A stretch of 64,000 nt of DNA from Geomonas silvestris. Its GTDB lineage: Bacteria; Desulfobacterota; Desulfuromonadia; Geobacterales; Geobacteraceae. Positions 41,052 to 49,230 of the stretch are shown piece after piece; the first letter of the stretch is position 1, and every line of letters begins with the position of its first letter. The notes below the pieces were generated by a model. That model was not told the DNA's origin. It made no database searches and saw only the letters and a list, made by a program, of their open reading frames with translations. The stretch covers positions 124,001 through 188,000 of the forward strand of contig NZ_BLXX01000001.1 in the NCBI RefSeq assembly GCF_014193515.1, given 5' to 3'. Position numbers and translations under genes: made by a program.

Positions 41052-42401
41052 TTACTCGCAGCAGGCCCCTTTGCCGTTCCTGCCGATCGGCAGGTACTCG
41101 AACCCTTCGAGTCTCAGCCGGTTGGGCTGATACAGGTTCCGGCCGTCGAAGATGAGCGGATTGACCAGCAGCGACTTGATACGGTCGAAGTCCGGGTTGC
41201 GGTACTCGTTCCACTCGGTGATGATCACCAGGGCGTCCGCGCCGGGGAGGATCTCGTACTGGTTGTGGCTGTAGCTGATGCGCTCGCCGAATACCTTCTT
41301 GGCTTCCTTGATCGCCTCCGGATCGTGCGCGCGCACCTGGGCGCCCAGTTCGAGGAGCGCGTTGATGATGGTGACCGAGGGGGCGTCGCGCATGTCGTCG
41401 GTGCGCGGCTTGAAGGAAAGACCCCAGATGGCGATGGTCTTGCCGGCCAAAGGCTTGGCCTCGCCGTTCCCCAGGCGCGCCGCTATCTTGTCGGAGAGCA
41501 CGCGCTTTTGCCTGGTGTTGGCCTCTTCTACCGCCTTGAGGAGGATGAAGTCGTAATCGCACTCCTCGGCGGTCTTCGCCAGAGCCTTCACGTCTTTGGG
41601 GAAGCAGGACCCGCCGTACCCGACGCCCGGGAACAGGAAGTCGTAGCCGATGCGCGAGTCAGAGCCGATCCCTTCCCGGACCGCCATGACGTCGGCCCCC
41701 ATCAGGTCGCAGAGGTTGGCGATCTGGTTCATGAAGGTGATCTTGGTTGCCAGCATCGCGTTGGCCGCGTACTTGGTCATCTCGGCGCTGCGGATATCCA
41801 TGGTGATCAGGCGGTTGGACTTGCGCATGAAGGCGGAGTAGAGCTCCTTCATGATCTCGGCGGTGCGCACGTTGTCGGTCCCGATAACCACGCGGTCCGG
41901 TTTCATGAAGTCATCGATGGCCGCCCCTTCCTTCAGGAACTCCGGGTTGGAGACCACGTCGAACTCGATGTCCACCCCGCGCTTGGCGAGTTCTTCGGCC
42001 ACGGCGATGCGCACCTTGTCAGCGGTCCCGACCGGCACGGTAGACTTGTCCACGATGATCTTGAAGCCGTCCATGGCCTGGCCGATGGAGCGCGCCACGT
42101 TGAGCACGTACTGCAGGTCGGCGGAACCGTCGGCCCCCGGCGGCGTTCCCACCGCGATGAAGTTCACCAGCGACTCCTTGACGGCAGCATCCAGGTCCGT
42201 GGTGAAGGAAAGCCTCCCCTCCTCGCAGTTGCGCAGCACGAGCTCCTTGAGTCCCGGCTCGTAGATGGGAATGACACCCCGCTTGAGTCCTTCGATCTTC
42301 TCCTGGTCGACGTCGACACAGATGACATTGTTGCCGCTTTCGGCAAAGCACGTGCCAGCCACAAGACCGACGTAACCGGAACCGATAACACAGATTTTCA
42401 T
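41052..42401 (-). CDS. ugd: UDP-glucose 6-dehydrogenase
   Basis: A 449-residue NAD-dependent enzyme. GSGYVGLVAGTCFAESG is the N-terminal Rossmann motif, and the catalytic Cys lies in GVGYGGSCFPKDVKAL (about residue 260). The C-terminal UDP-binding domain ends in a short GKGACCE tail. It oxidises UDP-glucose to UDP-glucuronate for the next gene. GGAGG lies 10 bp before the ATG. Confidence 0.96.
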   Translation of the reverse strand: MKICVIGSGYVGLVAGTCFAESGNNVICVDVDQEKIEGLKRGVIPIYEPGLKELVLRNCEEGRLSFTTDLDAAVKESLVNFIAVGTPPGADGSADLQYVLNVARSIGQAMDGFKIIVDKSTVPVGTADKVRIAVAEELAKRGVDIEFDVVSNPEFLKEGAAIDDFMKPDRVVIGTDNVRTAEIMKELYSAFMRKSNRLITMDIRSAEMTKYAANAMLATKITFMNQIANLCDLMGADVMAVREGIGSDSRIGYDFLFPGVGYGGSCFPKDVKALAKTAEECDYDFILLKAVEEANTRQKRVLSDKIAARLGNGEAKPLAGKTIAIWGLSFKPRTDDMRDAPSVTIINALLELGAQVRAHDPEAIKEAKKVFGERISYSHNQYEILPGADALVIITEWNEYRNPDFDRIKSLLVNPLIFDGRNLYQPNRLRLEGFEYLPIGRNGKGACCE

Positions 42402-42521
42402 ACCGAAACTACCTCCGCGGGTGCGAAATGTACGTACTCCTCACGGTGTCAGCCCGGTGCGCCAGGGCGCGGCTTCTTCCCGGAAAAGTTAAGCATTTTT
42501 CTATAACACAAAAAGAGGGGG

Positions 42522-43346
42522 TTATGCCAGATTTTTCCCGGCAGCGAGACTGCGGCTGAGCGCAGCGAACTCATCGAGCGAGAGCGTTTCGCCGCGCCGC
42601 TTCGGGTCGATATGGCAGGCGACCAGGGCGCTTTGGACTTCTTCGTCGCCCACCTCGAGCCCCGCGCCGCGCAGAGAGTTGAGCAGGGTCTTGCGGCGCT
42701 GGTTGAAGGAGCCTTTCACGATGCGCCTGAAGAGCTCTTCGTCCCCCACCTCGACCCGCGGCGCGGCAAGCGGGGTGAAGCGCAGCACGCAGGAGTCCAC
42801 CTTGGGGACCGGACGGAAGCAGCCCGGCTTCACCAGGAACTCGCGGCAGATGTCGAAGTGCAGCCGCAAAAGCACGGTGAGCGCGCCGTAGTCCTTGCAA
42901 TTTGGGGGGGCCACCAGGCGGTCACCCACCTCTTTTTGCAGCATGAGCACCAGCCTCTCGAAGCGGTCGCTGCACTCGAGGAACTTGAAGAGGACCTGCG
43001 AGGAGATGTTGTAGGGAAGGTTGGCCGCCACCTTCCACTTCTTTTCCGGGGCGCGGCTTAGGATCTGGCGCAGATCGACCCTGAGGATGTCGCCGTGCCC
43101 GATCTCCACGCCAGGGAGGGTGCCGAACTCGGCGTCGAGCAGCGGCAAAAGGTCGCGGTCCCACTCGACGGCGAGGAAACGTGCGCCGCTCGCCACCAGG
43201 TGCCGGGTCAGGGCGCCGCGTCCGGGACCGACCTCGAGGATGGCGTCCTCGGCAGTCGGCTCGACGCAGTCGACGATGCGGGTGAGCACGCTGTCGTCCA
43301 CCAGAAAGTTCTGGCCGAAGGCCTTTTTGGCGCGGATCTTCTCCAT
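42522..43346 (-). CDS. rsmA: 16S rRNA dimethyladenosine methyltransferase
   Basis: A 274-residue SAM-dependent enzyme (KsgA family). KAFGQNFLVDD opens the fold, LEVGPGRGALT binds SAM, and NLPYNISSQVLFK carries the NLPY catalytic motif. It dimethylates two adenines near the 3' end of 16S rRNA. The ATG directly abuts the tsaD stop codon (TAA then ATG), with GAGG 8 bp upstream, so the two are coupled. Confidence 0.95.
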   Translation of the reverse strand: MEKIRAKKAFGQNFLVDDSVLTRIVDCVEPTAEDAILEVGPGRGALTRHLVASGARFLAVEWDRDLLPLLDAEFGTLPGVEIGHGDILRVDLRQILSRAPEKKWKVAANLPYNISSQVLFKFLECSDRFERLVLMLQKEVGDRLVAPPNCKDYGALTVLLRLHFDICREFLVKPGCFRPVPKVDSCVLRFTPLAAPRVEVGDEELFRRIVKGSFNQRRKTLLNSLRGAGLEVGDEEVQSALVACHIDPKRRGETLSLDEFAALSRSLAAGKNLA

Positions 43347-44375
43347 TTACGGGGCCTCCATGAGTCGTTGGGAAAGGCGGTCCAGGGGCCAGACCGGCAG
43401 GGCATCGAGATCGAAGCCGCTGCGGTAGCCCCGGGCAAGGTAGTAGTCGCCGGGAACGGCGATCATCGCTGCGTTGTCGGAGCAGAGAAGCGGCGAAGGC
43501 ATGGCGAGTTCGACACCCTGCTGGTCCGCGAAGGCGGCCATCGAGCGGCGCAGGCCGCTGTTGCAGGCGACCCCGCCCGCGACCACCACCCGTTTGATCC
43601 CGGTTGCCGCCACCGCGGCCGCAGTCTTTCGGGTCAGGACGTCGCAGACCGCAGCCTGGAAGGAGGCTGCCAGGTCGTTCAAGCCGGAGGTCGCAGCTTC
43701 CGGATGCTTCCCCAGGTAGGTGAGCACCGCGGTTTTCAGTCCCGAGAAGCTGAAGTTGAAGCTGCCGTCGTTTATGAGCGGGCGGGGGAACTTGATCGCC
43801 TGCGGGTTCCCGGCTGCGGCCAGGCGATCGATGGCGACGCCGCCCGGATAGGGAAGCCCGATCAGTTTGGCCACCTTGTCGAAGGCCTCGCCGGCCGCGT
43901 CGTCCACCGTCTGGCCGAGCGTCGTGTAGCGGCCGATCCCGTCCACCCGGTAGAGGTGCGAGTGTCCGCCGGAGACCGCCAGCGCGATGAAGGGGAACGC
44001 TACCGGCGTCTCCAGGAACACCGCAAGGAGGTGCCCCTCGATGTGGTTCACGCCGACCAGCGGGATGCGGCGTCCCAAGGCAAGCCCCTTGGCTACCGAG
44101 ATCCCTACCAGCAGCGCACCGGCAAGCCCCGGCCCCTGGGTAACCGCGATCCCCTCCAGTTCTAAAAGAGAGACGCCGGCATCGCGTAGCGCCTGCTCCA
44201 CGACCAGGGAAACGGCCTCCAGGTGCTGGCGCGAGGCGATCTCCGGGACCACGCCGCCGTACTCGGCGTGCACGTCGATCTGCGAGGCGATGACGTTGGA
44301 GAGGACCGTGCGGCCGTCCCTGACGACGGCAGCCGAGGTCTCGTCACAGGAAGATTCGAGGGCAAGAAGCAGCAT
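43347..44375 (-). CDS. tsaD: tRNA N6-threonylcarbamoyladenosine transferase TsaD
   Basis: A 342-residue ASKHA-fold enzyme. LALESSCDETSAAVV is the standard N-terminus, and the metal-binding HxxxH lies in NHIEGHLLA (about residue 108). VSGGHSHLY and VVAGGVACNSGLR are the nucleotide-binding loops. The ATG at 44375 fits the family exactly; an in-frame GTG at 44393 would lie inside the terminator stem. No ribosome-binding site is visible before the ATG, which follows directly on the T-tract of a hairpin. It catalyses t6A formation at position 37 of ANN-decoding tRNAs. Confidence 0.93.
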   Translation of the reverse strand: MLLLALESSCDETSAAVVRDGRTVLSNVIASQIDVHAEYGGVVPEIASRQHLEAVSLVVEQALRDAGVSLLELEGIAVTQGPGLAGALLVGISVAKGLALGRRIPLVGVNHIEGHLLAVFLETPVAFPFIALAVSGGHSHLYRVDGIGRYTTLGQTVDDAAGEAFDKVAKLIGLPYPGGVAIDRLAAAGNPQAIKFPRPLINDGSFNFSFSGLKTAVLTYLGKHPEAATSGLNDLAASFQAAVCDVLTRKTAAAVAATGIKRVVVAGGVACNSGLRRSMAAFADQQGVELAMPSPLLCSDNAAMIAVPGDYYLARGYRSGFDLDALPVWPLDRLSQRLMEAP

Positions 44376-44410
44376 AAAAAATAGAAAGGGCACAAGCCGC
44401 AGTGCCCTTT
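44376..44410 (-). terminator. Terminator directly abutting the tsaD start codon
   Basis: On the minus strand a perfect 9-pair stem (AAAGGGCAC/GTGCCCTTT, 8-nt loop) is followed by CTATTTTTT and then the tsaD ATG. It would end transcripts arriving from the PhoH-family gene. Confidence 0.85.
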
Positions 44411-44435
44411 AACCTCCAGGAAAAAAAGCTAAAAC

Positions 44436-44534
44436 AGTTCTATGTTCTACGTTCTAGGTTCTACGTTCGTTACGATCCGCGTCGCCAAAGGTTCAGCCGA
44501 CAGCGTAGAAACATAGAACGTAGAACGTAGAACG
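44436..44534. repeat. Heptamer-based inverted repeat element B
   Basis: GTTCTA-type heptamers (GTTCTAT, GTTCTAC, GTTCTAG, GTTCTAC) at 44437-44468 face inverted copies (CATAGAAC, GTAGAAC, GTAGAAC) at 44510-44533 across about 35 bp. It is the same unit as element A at 40903-41044. Confidence 0.78.
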
Positions 44535-44544
44535 GATTCCGAAG

Positions 44545-45861
44545 TTACAGCAAATTCGCCGCCAGCTCCGCAAGTTCGGAGCGCTCGCCCTTCATCATGG
44601 TGATATGCCCGGAGATGCTCTGCTCCTTAAGGCGCTCCACCAGGTAAGTGAGGCCGTTACTCTCGGCGTCGACGTACGGGTTGTCGATCTGGTACGGGTC
44701 GCCGGTGAGCACGATCTTGGTCCCCTCCCCCGCCCGGGTCACGATGGTCTTGATCTCGTGCGGGGTCAGGTTCTGGGCCTCGTCCACGATGAGGTACTGG
44801 TTCGGGATGGAGCGCCCCCTGATGTAGGTGAGCGGCTCGATCTCCAGGATCCCCATCGCCATGAGCTCCTTATACCCCTTGCTGTGCCGCTTCTCCCCTT
44901 CGTGGCCGGTCAAGAGGAGCTCGACGTTGTCGAAGATCGGCTGCATCCAGGGGGTGAGCTTCTCTTCCAGGTCCCCCGGCAAAAAGCCAAGGTCGCGCCC
45001 CATCGGGAAGACCGGGCGGGAGACCAGCAGCCGGTTGTAGACGTTCTCCTCGGCGGTCTTCTGGAGCCCTGCCGCGATGGCGAGCAGCGTCTTGCCGGTA
45101 CCGGCCTTGCCGACCAGCGAGACGATCTTGATGTCGTCGTCCAAAAGGGCGTCGAGGGCGAACGACTGCTCGCGATTTCTGGGGAACAGGCTCCAGACCC
45201 CTTCCTGGCCGGCACCCTTGAGCGGCAAGATCCGCTTGGAACCTGCGTCGTAACGGGCAATGGCCGAGTGCGACTCGTTGCCGGCCTCGGTCAGCGTCAC
45301 GTACTGGTTGGGGAGCAGCCCGGCCTCGAGTTCCAGCCACCCCTGGCTGTAGAAGCGGTCGATCACCTCGGCGCCGACTTCGAGCTCGCTGATCCCGGTG
45401 TAGAGATCGTCGATGGAGACCTTGTCGGACTCGTAGTCCTGGGCGGCAAGCCCCAGGGCATCGGCCTTGATGCGCAGGTTGGTGTCCTTGGTGACCAGGA
45501 TGACCGGCACCGACTCGGTCTCCATCAGGTCCACGGCCACCGCGAGGATCCGGTTGTCGCCGCGCTCCTCGCGCAGTTCGGGCGGCAGCCGTTTCATCAC
45601 CTTCTCTTCGTAGATCTCGATCCTGAGGGTGCCGCCGTTTTCCAGCTCGATCCCCTGGGAGAGCGAACCCTGCTTGCGGAAGGCGTCCATGATGCGTGAG
45701 ACGTGGCGCGCGTTGCGGCCGGTCTCGTTCATGTCCTTCTTGAAGCGGTCGATCTCCTCGATCACCGTGATCGGGATGATGATGGAGTTGTCCTCGAACC
45801 TGCCGAGGGCCTGGGCGTCGTAAAGAAGAACATTGGTGTCGAGCACGTAGATTTTCTTCAT
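44545..45861 (-). CDS. PhoH-family ATPase with N-terminal PIN domain
   Basis: A 438-residue protein. The PIN domain (1-130) begins KKIYVLDTNVLLYD with further acidic residues (EEIDRF, VTKDTNLR). The PhoH ATPase occupies about 235-438, with Walker A GKAGTGKTLLA and Walker B LIVDEAQNLTPHE. PIN-PhoH proteins couple RNA helicase-like ATPase and ribonuclease activities. GGAGG lies 6 bp before the ATG at 45861; a longer frame upstream is not supported. Confidence 0.92.
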   Translation of the reverse strand: MKKIYVLDTNVLLYDAQALGRFEDNSIIIPITVIEEIDRFKKDMNETGRNARHVSRIMDAFRKQGSLSQGIELENGGTLRIEIYEEKVMKRLPPELREERGDNRILAVAVDLMETESVPVILVTKDTNLRIKADALGLAAQDYESDKVSIDDLYTGISELEVGAEVIDRFYSQGWLELEAGLLPNQYVTLTEAGNESHSAIARYDAGSKRILPLKGAGQEGVWSLFPRNREQSFALDALLDDDIKIVSLVGKAGTGKTLLAIAAGLQKTAEENVYNRLLVSRPVFPMGRDLGFLPGDLEEKLTPWMQPIFDNVELLLTGHEGEKRHSKGYKELMAMGILEIEPLTYIRGRSIPNQYLIVDEAQNLTPHEIKTIVTRAGEGTKIVLTGDPYQIDNPYVDAESNGLTYLVERLKEQSISGHITMMKGERSELAELAANLL

Positions 45862-45999
45862 GTCCACCTCCTCTACCTTATCGCATCTTAGATAAACCAG
45901 CTTTTCCTCCTGCCGTGCCTGCTCTGCAGCTCTCATGATATTTCTGCCCCAACCAGAATGACCGCTGGTCAGGGGCGAATCTGGCGTTCGCCCTGCGGT

Positions 46000-47145
46000 T
46001 TACCTTTTGTCGGCGATCTCTTTAAGCGCCCTCAAGAAGTACTCGATGTCCTGAGCGCTGGTGAAGTAGCCGGGACTGACCCGCACCGTACCGGCAGGAT
46101 AACTGCCGATGGTGCGATGGACGTCCGGCGCGCAGTGCAGGCCTACCCGCACACTGATCTCATAGGTGCGATCCAGCAGAAATCCGACCGTTGCCGGATC
46201 CTGACCGGCAAGATTAAAAGAGATGGCGTTGCCGCGCGGGGCCCCCGGCCCCGGTCCATAGACGACGGTTCCCGGCAGGGCGCGCAGCCCCTCCAGTACC
46301 TGTTCGACCAACTGGTGTTCCTTTTCCGCGATCTGCCCAAGCCCGGTCTCCTTGACGAACTCGAGACCCGCCAACAGCCCCGCGATGCCGGGGGTATTCA
46401 GGGTGCCGCTTTCGAAGCGGTCGGGAAGCTCCTCGGGCTGCTCGGGGCTGCTCGCCTTGCTGCCGGTCCCACCCACGAGAAGCGGGTCGAGTTCGACCTC
46501 GGGCCCCAGTGCGAGAATCCCGGTCCCCGGAGGGGCGAAAAGCCCCTTGTGCCCCGGCGCGGCGAAAAGGTCGATGCCGAGTTCCCCAACGTCGATTGGG
46601 AAGTAACCGGCACTTTGCGCGGCGTCCACCAGAAAGCGGGCACCGCATTTCCTGGCCAGACGGCCGATCTCGCCGATGGGCTGCAGGGTCCCCGTCACGT
46701 TCGAGCAGTGCGCCAGCGCCACCAGCCTCGTGTTCGGGCGCAGCGCCGCCGCAATATCCTCCACCCGGACCGAGCCGTCCGGCTGCCCCTGCACGAAGGT
46801 CACCTCCACCCCGCGGCCCCGCATCAGGTGCAGCGGGCGCACCAAGGCGTTGTGCTCCATGGTACTGGAGACCACGTGATCGCCCGGCTTCAAGAGGCCG
46901 TTTACCGCGATGTTGAGGGATTCCGTTGCGCTGTGGGTGAAGATGAGGCGGGAAGAATCGGTGACACCGAAGAACTCTGCCAGTGCGGAGCGGGCCGAGA
47001 ACACGATGCGAGCCGCCGCTAGCCCTTGCTGGTAACCGCCCCGGCCCGGGGCCACGCCGACTTCCCGCATCGCTGTATCCATCGCCCGGTACACGGATTC
47101 GGGTTTTGGGAAGGTCGTCGCAGCGTTATCGAGGAAGACGGACAT
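46000..47145 (-). CDS. Cysteine desulfurase family protein (class V aminotransferase fold)
   Basis: A 381-residue PLP enzyme. MSVFLDNAATTFPKP opens the fold, THSATESLNIAV and MEHNALVRP contact PLP, and APGHKGLFAPPG holds the Schiff-base Lys (about residue 195). RVGLHCAPDVHR carries the Cys that would take the persulfide (about 343). It resembles the EF2568-type desulfurases rather than housekeeping IscS. No sulfur-acceptor gene is adjacent. Confidence 0.87.
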   Translation of the reverse strand: MSVFLDNAATTFPKPESVYRAMDTAMREVGVAPGRGGYQQGLAAARIVFSARSALAEFFGVTDSSRLIFTHSATESLNIAVNGLLKPGDHVVSSTMEHNALVRPLHLMRGRGVEVTFVQGQPDGSVRVEDIAAALRPNTRLVALAHCSNVTGTLQPIGEIGRLARKCGARFLVDAAQSAGYFPIDVGELGIDLFAAPGHKGLFAPPGTGILALGPEVELDPLLVGGTGSKASSPEQPEELPDRFESGTLNTPGIAGLLAGLEFVKETGLGQIAEKEHQLVEQVLEGLRALPGTVVYGPGPGAPRGNAISFNLAGQDPATVGFLLDRTYEISVRVGLHCAPDVHRTIGSYPAGTVRVSPGYFTSAQDIEYFLRALKEIADKR

Positions 47146-47195
47146 ACCCAATTACTAGCACTTTGCCCCAGGTTTGGCAACCGGTTTCATGAGAT

Positions 47196-48266
47196 TTAAG
47201 GCACCAGGCGTTCCGGGTCGCGCAGGGCCACGCCCAGCTCCTTCAAGAGCCGTTCGGTGAGTTCCTGCTCAACGTGCGTGATGGCTGCATCGTCCTCCGC
47301 CACGTTATCCACCTTGCCGCCAGCCATCATGCCGTGCCCCCCGGCCGTCCCCATCCCGACCACCAGCGCCCGGATCAGTTCGCCGGCGTTAATCCTTTCA
47401 TTGGCAGTCCGGATGGAGAGGATCATCTCGGAGTTGTAGTGCCCCATGGAAAGCACCGTCTCGACCCCCTCCAGCCTGAGCAGCAGGTCGGCGAGTTCGG
47501 AGACCAGTTCGGGAAACTGCACCCCCTTCAGGGCGGCCACCAGCACGTTGCCGTAGAGCACGGTGTGCTCCAGCGCGCTGTGCAGCGACGCGAAGTACTC
47601 GCGCGGCAAGGGGGGACGGATGATACCGTTCAACAGGGTCTTGTTGGCCATCGGGAACAGCGCGAGGTAGGCGTCGCGGTCGGCGCGCCTCGCCTCGCGT
47701 CCCAGGTCCTGGGTCTCCGATTTGATCGCGTAGAAGATGGCGGTGGCGAGCTTGGTCCCCAGCGCCACCCCCTGCACCTTCAGGTATTCGTAGAGGATGG
47801 TGGCCGTGGTGCCGTACTCGGGCCTGATATCGACCCAGCGGCAGGAGGCACTCGTCTCGCGCATCGGGTGGTGGTCGATGACGATGTCGACCCGGGTCCC
47901 GGGCGGCAGCGAGTTGTTGCCGGTACCGGGCTGGGTGTCCAAAAGGCAGATCACCTGGTACATCTTGAGGTCGATGATGGGAAACGGTGTCAGCGGGATC
48001 TGCAGGGTCTTGGCCATGGCCAGGTTTTCGCTGCGGCCGATCATCCCCGAGAAGGCGATCACCGCCTCCTTGTTCAAACGGACCGCGAAGAGATGCCTGA
48101 GCGCCATGGCAGAGGCAAGCGAGTCGGGATCGGGGTTGTCGTGCACCACGATCAGGATGCGGCCGCGTCCGCTGACCCAGGTGAGCATCGAGTCGGTATA
48201 GGCCAGAAGGTCAGGAAGTCGAGAATTGAGCGTCAAGAAATCACCCCCCGAAACTGCATCCACCAT
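47196..48266 (-). CDS. DHH/DHHA1 phosphoesterase (NrnA-like)
   Basis: A 356-residue phosphoesterase. HDNPDPDSLASA is the first metal motif, LLDTQPGTGN the second, and VIDHHPMR the DHH motif (about residue 130). The DHHA1 part has GGHGMMAGG. NrnA/GdpP-like proteins hydrolyse nanoRNA or pApA from cyclic di-AMP breakdown. A role opposite the diadenylate cyclase at 25.7 kb is possible. The first 30 residues are extra relative to short NrnA forms. Confidence 0.85.
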   Translation of the reverse strand: MVDAVSGGDFLTLNSRLPDLLAYTDSMLTWVSGRGRILIVVHDNPDPDSLASAMALRHLFAVRLNKEAVIAFSGMIGRSENLAMAKTLQIPLTPFPIIDLKMYQVICLLDTQPGTGNNSLPPGTRVDIVIDHHPMRETSASCRWVDIRPEYGTTATILYEYLKVQGVALGTKLATAIFYAIKSETQDLGREARRADRDAYLALFPMANKTLLNGIIRPPLPREYFASLHSALEHTVLYGNVLVAALKGVQFPELVSELADLLLRLEGVETVLSMGHYNSEMILSIRTANERINAGELIRALVVGMGTAGGHGMMAGGKVDNVAEDDAAITHVEQELTERLLKELGVALRDPERLVP

Positions 48267-48520
48267 TTGAGAGTGTAGCCCAGGGATTCAGCTTAGGCAA
48301 GAATCTCATTATGACGGGAAGTGGGAGGGGTGCGCTGGCGGGGAAGGCCGCAAAAGGTGTTGGAGATTCCTTCCTTACTGCTGTCCGGGAAGGCCGGAAG
48401 CTCATGAGATAGGTTCATCGGGTGCGGCAGACAAGGCACCACGGTGCAGCGGTTCGCTACCGCAGGGGCGGGATAAGTACTGCACACGTCGTTGGAAACC
48501 TGCTTCGGATTGTTCGAACG

Positions 48521-48548
48521 AAAAAAAGGGGGGCAATCGCCCCCCCTT
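48521..48548 (-). terminator. Rho-independent terminator after the Gly-rich small gene
   Basis: GGGGGGC-AATC-GCCCCCC stem with a run of seven T on the minus strand. The rest of the 48267-48573 gap shows no gene or clear promoter. Confidence 0.93.
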
Positions 48549-48573
48549 TCCGTTTCCTCAGGTTGTCTACTTC

Positions 48574-48957
48574 TTAGAAACGACCGCGAATCAGTTCCGC
48601 CGTCGCGATGATCGGGGTCTGCCCCTTCGAGTTCGTCTCACCGATCTCCGGACGGATGGTCGGCATGGCGAAGTGTACCCTGCCATGATCGTACTCAGCC
48701 AGCGAACGGGTTGCCATGATCGCGCCGTAGCTCGCGCCGACAAGGACCCCGCCTGCAGCACCGTAGCCGATGTAATCGAAGTGCTTGCTCGGCTTCTTGG
48801 TGAAGGCCATCACCACGGCACCGACCACGCCGCCGGAGAGACCACCATAGAGGCAGTCCTCGAAGAATGACTTGAGGCTCGTCTCAGCAGCCAGGCAGGG
48901 CGTAGCGAGAAGAAGCAGGGTGACCGCGATGGCGATGCTGCGTTGAAGCTTGTACAT
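48574..48957 (-). CDS. Secreted small protein with glycine-zipper-like segment
   Basis: A 127-residue protein with a signal peptide (MYKLQRSIAIAVTLLLL, cleavage after CLAA). A Gly-rich hydrophobic stretch with small-residue spacing (LSGGVVGAVVMAF, then GYGAAGGVLVGASYGAI) suggests membrane association. I do not recognise the family. GAGGGG lies 8 bp before the ATG at 48957, and a terminator follows, so it is a single-gene unit. Confidence 0.65.
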   Translation of the reverse strand: MYKLQRSIAIAVTLLLLATPCLAAETSLKSFFEDCLYGGLSGGVVGAVVMAFTKKPSKHFDYIGYGAAGGVLVGASYGAIMATRSLAEYDHGRVHFAMPTIRPEIGETNSKGQTPIIATAELIRGRF

Positions 48958-49230
48958 GCAAAAAACCCCTCGTCTGCTGGTGTGGCACTTCGCACACCTC
49001 TTTAGCAAGAAAGGGGCCACAAAAAGAAAACAACAATCCACAGAACCTTATCTATCCGAATTTACAGGAAATATAACCGGGACCGCATAAAAGGTAACTA
49101 TAAAAGAGGGCCTCGACGGGTTCTCATGTGTTCTTTGCGCCTCACCAACCGCCAAACGACTCGAATATATCTCTATTTTTCAGCTATTTGACAGACAAAC
49201 GTCAAAGCACGGAGAGGTGTGGCGTTTTTG

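Noticed and set aside
48267-48573. A structured RNA or riboswitch in this gap
   Set aside because: Some GC-rich complementarity exists around 48410-48475, but no known riboswitch landmark or conserved core was recognised.
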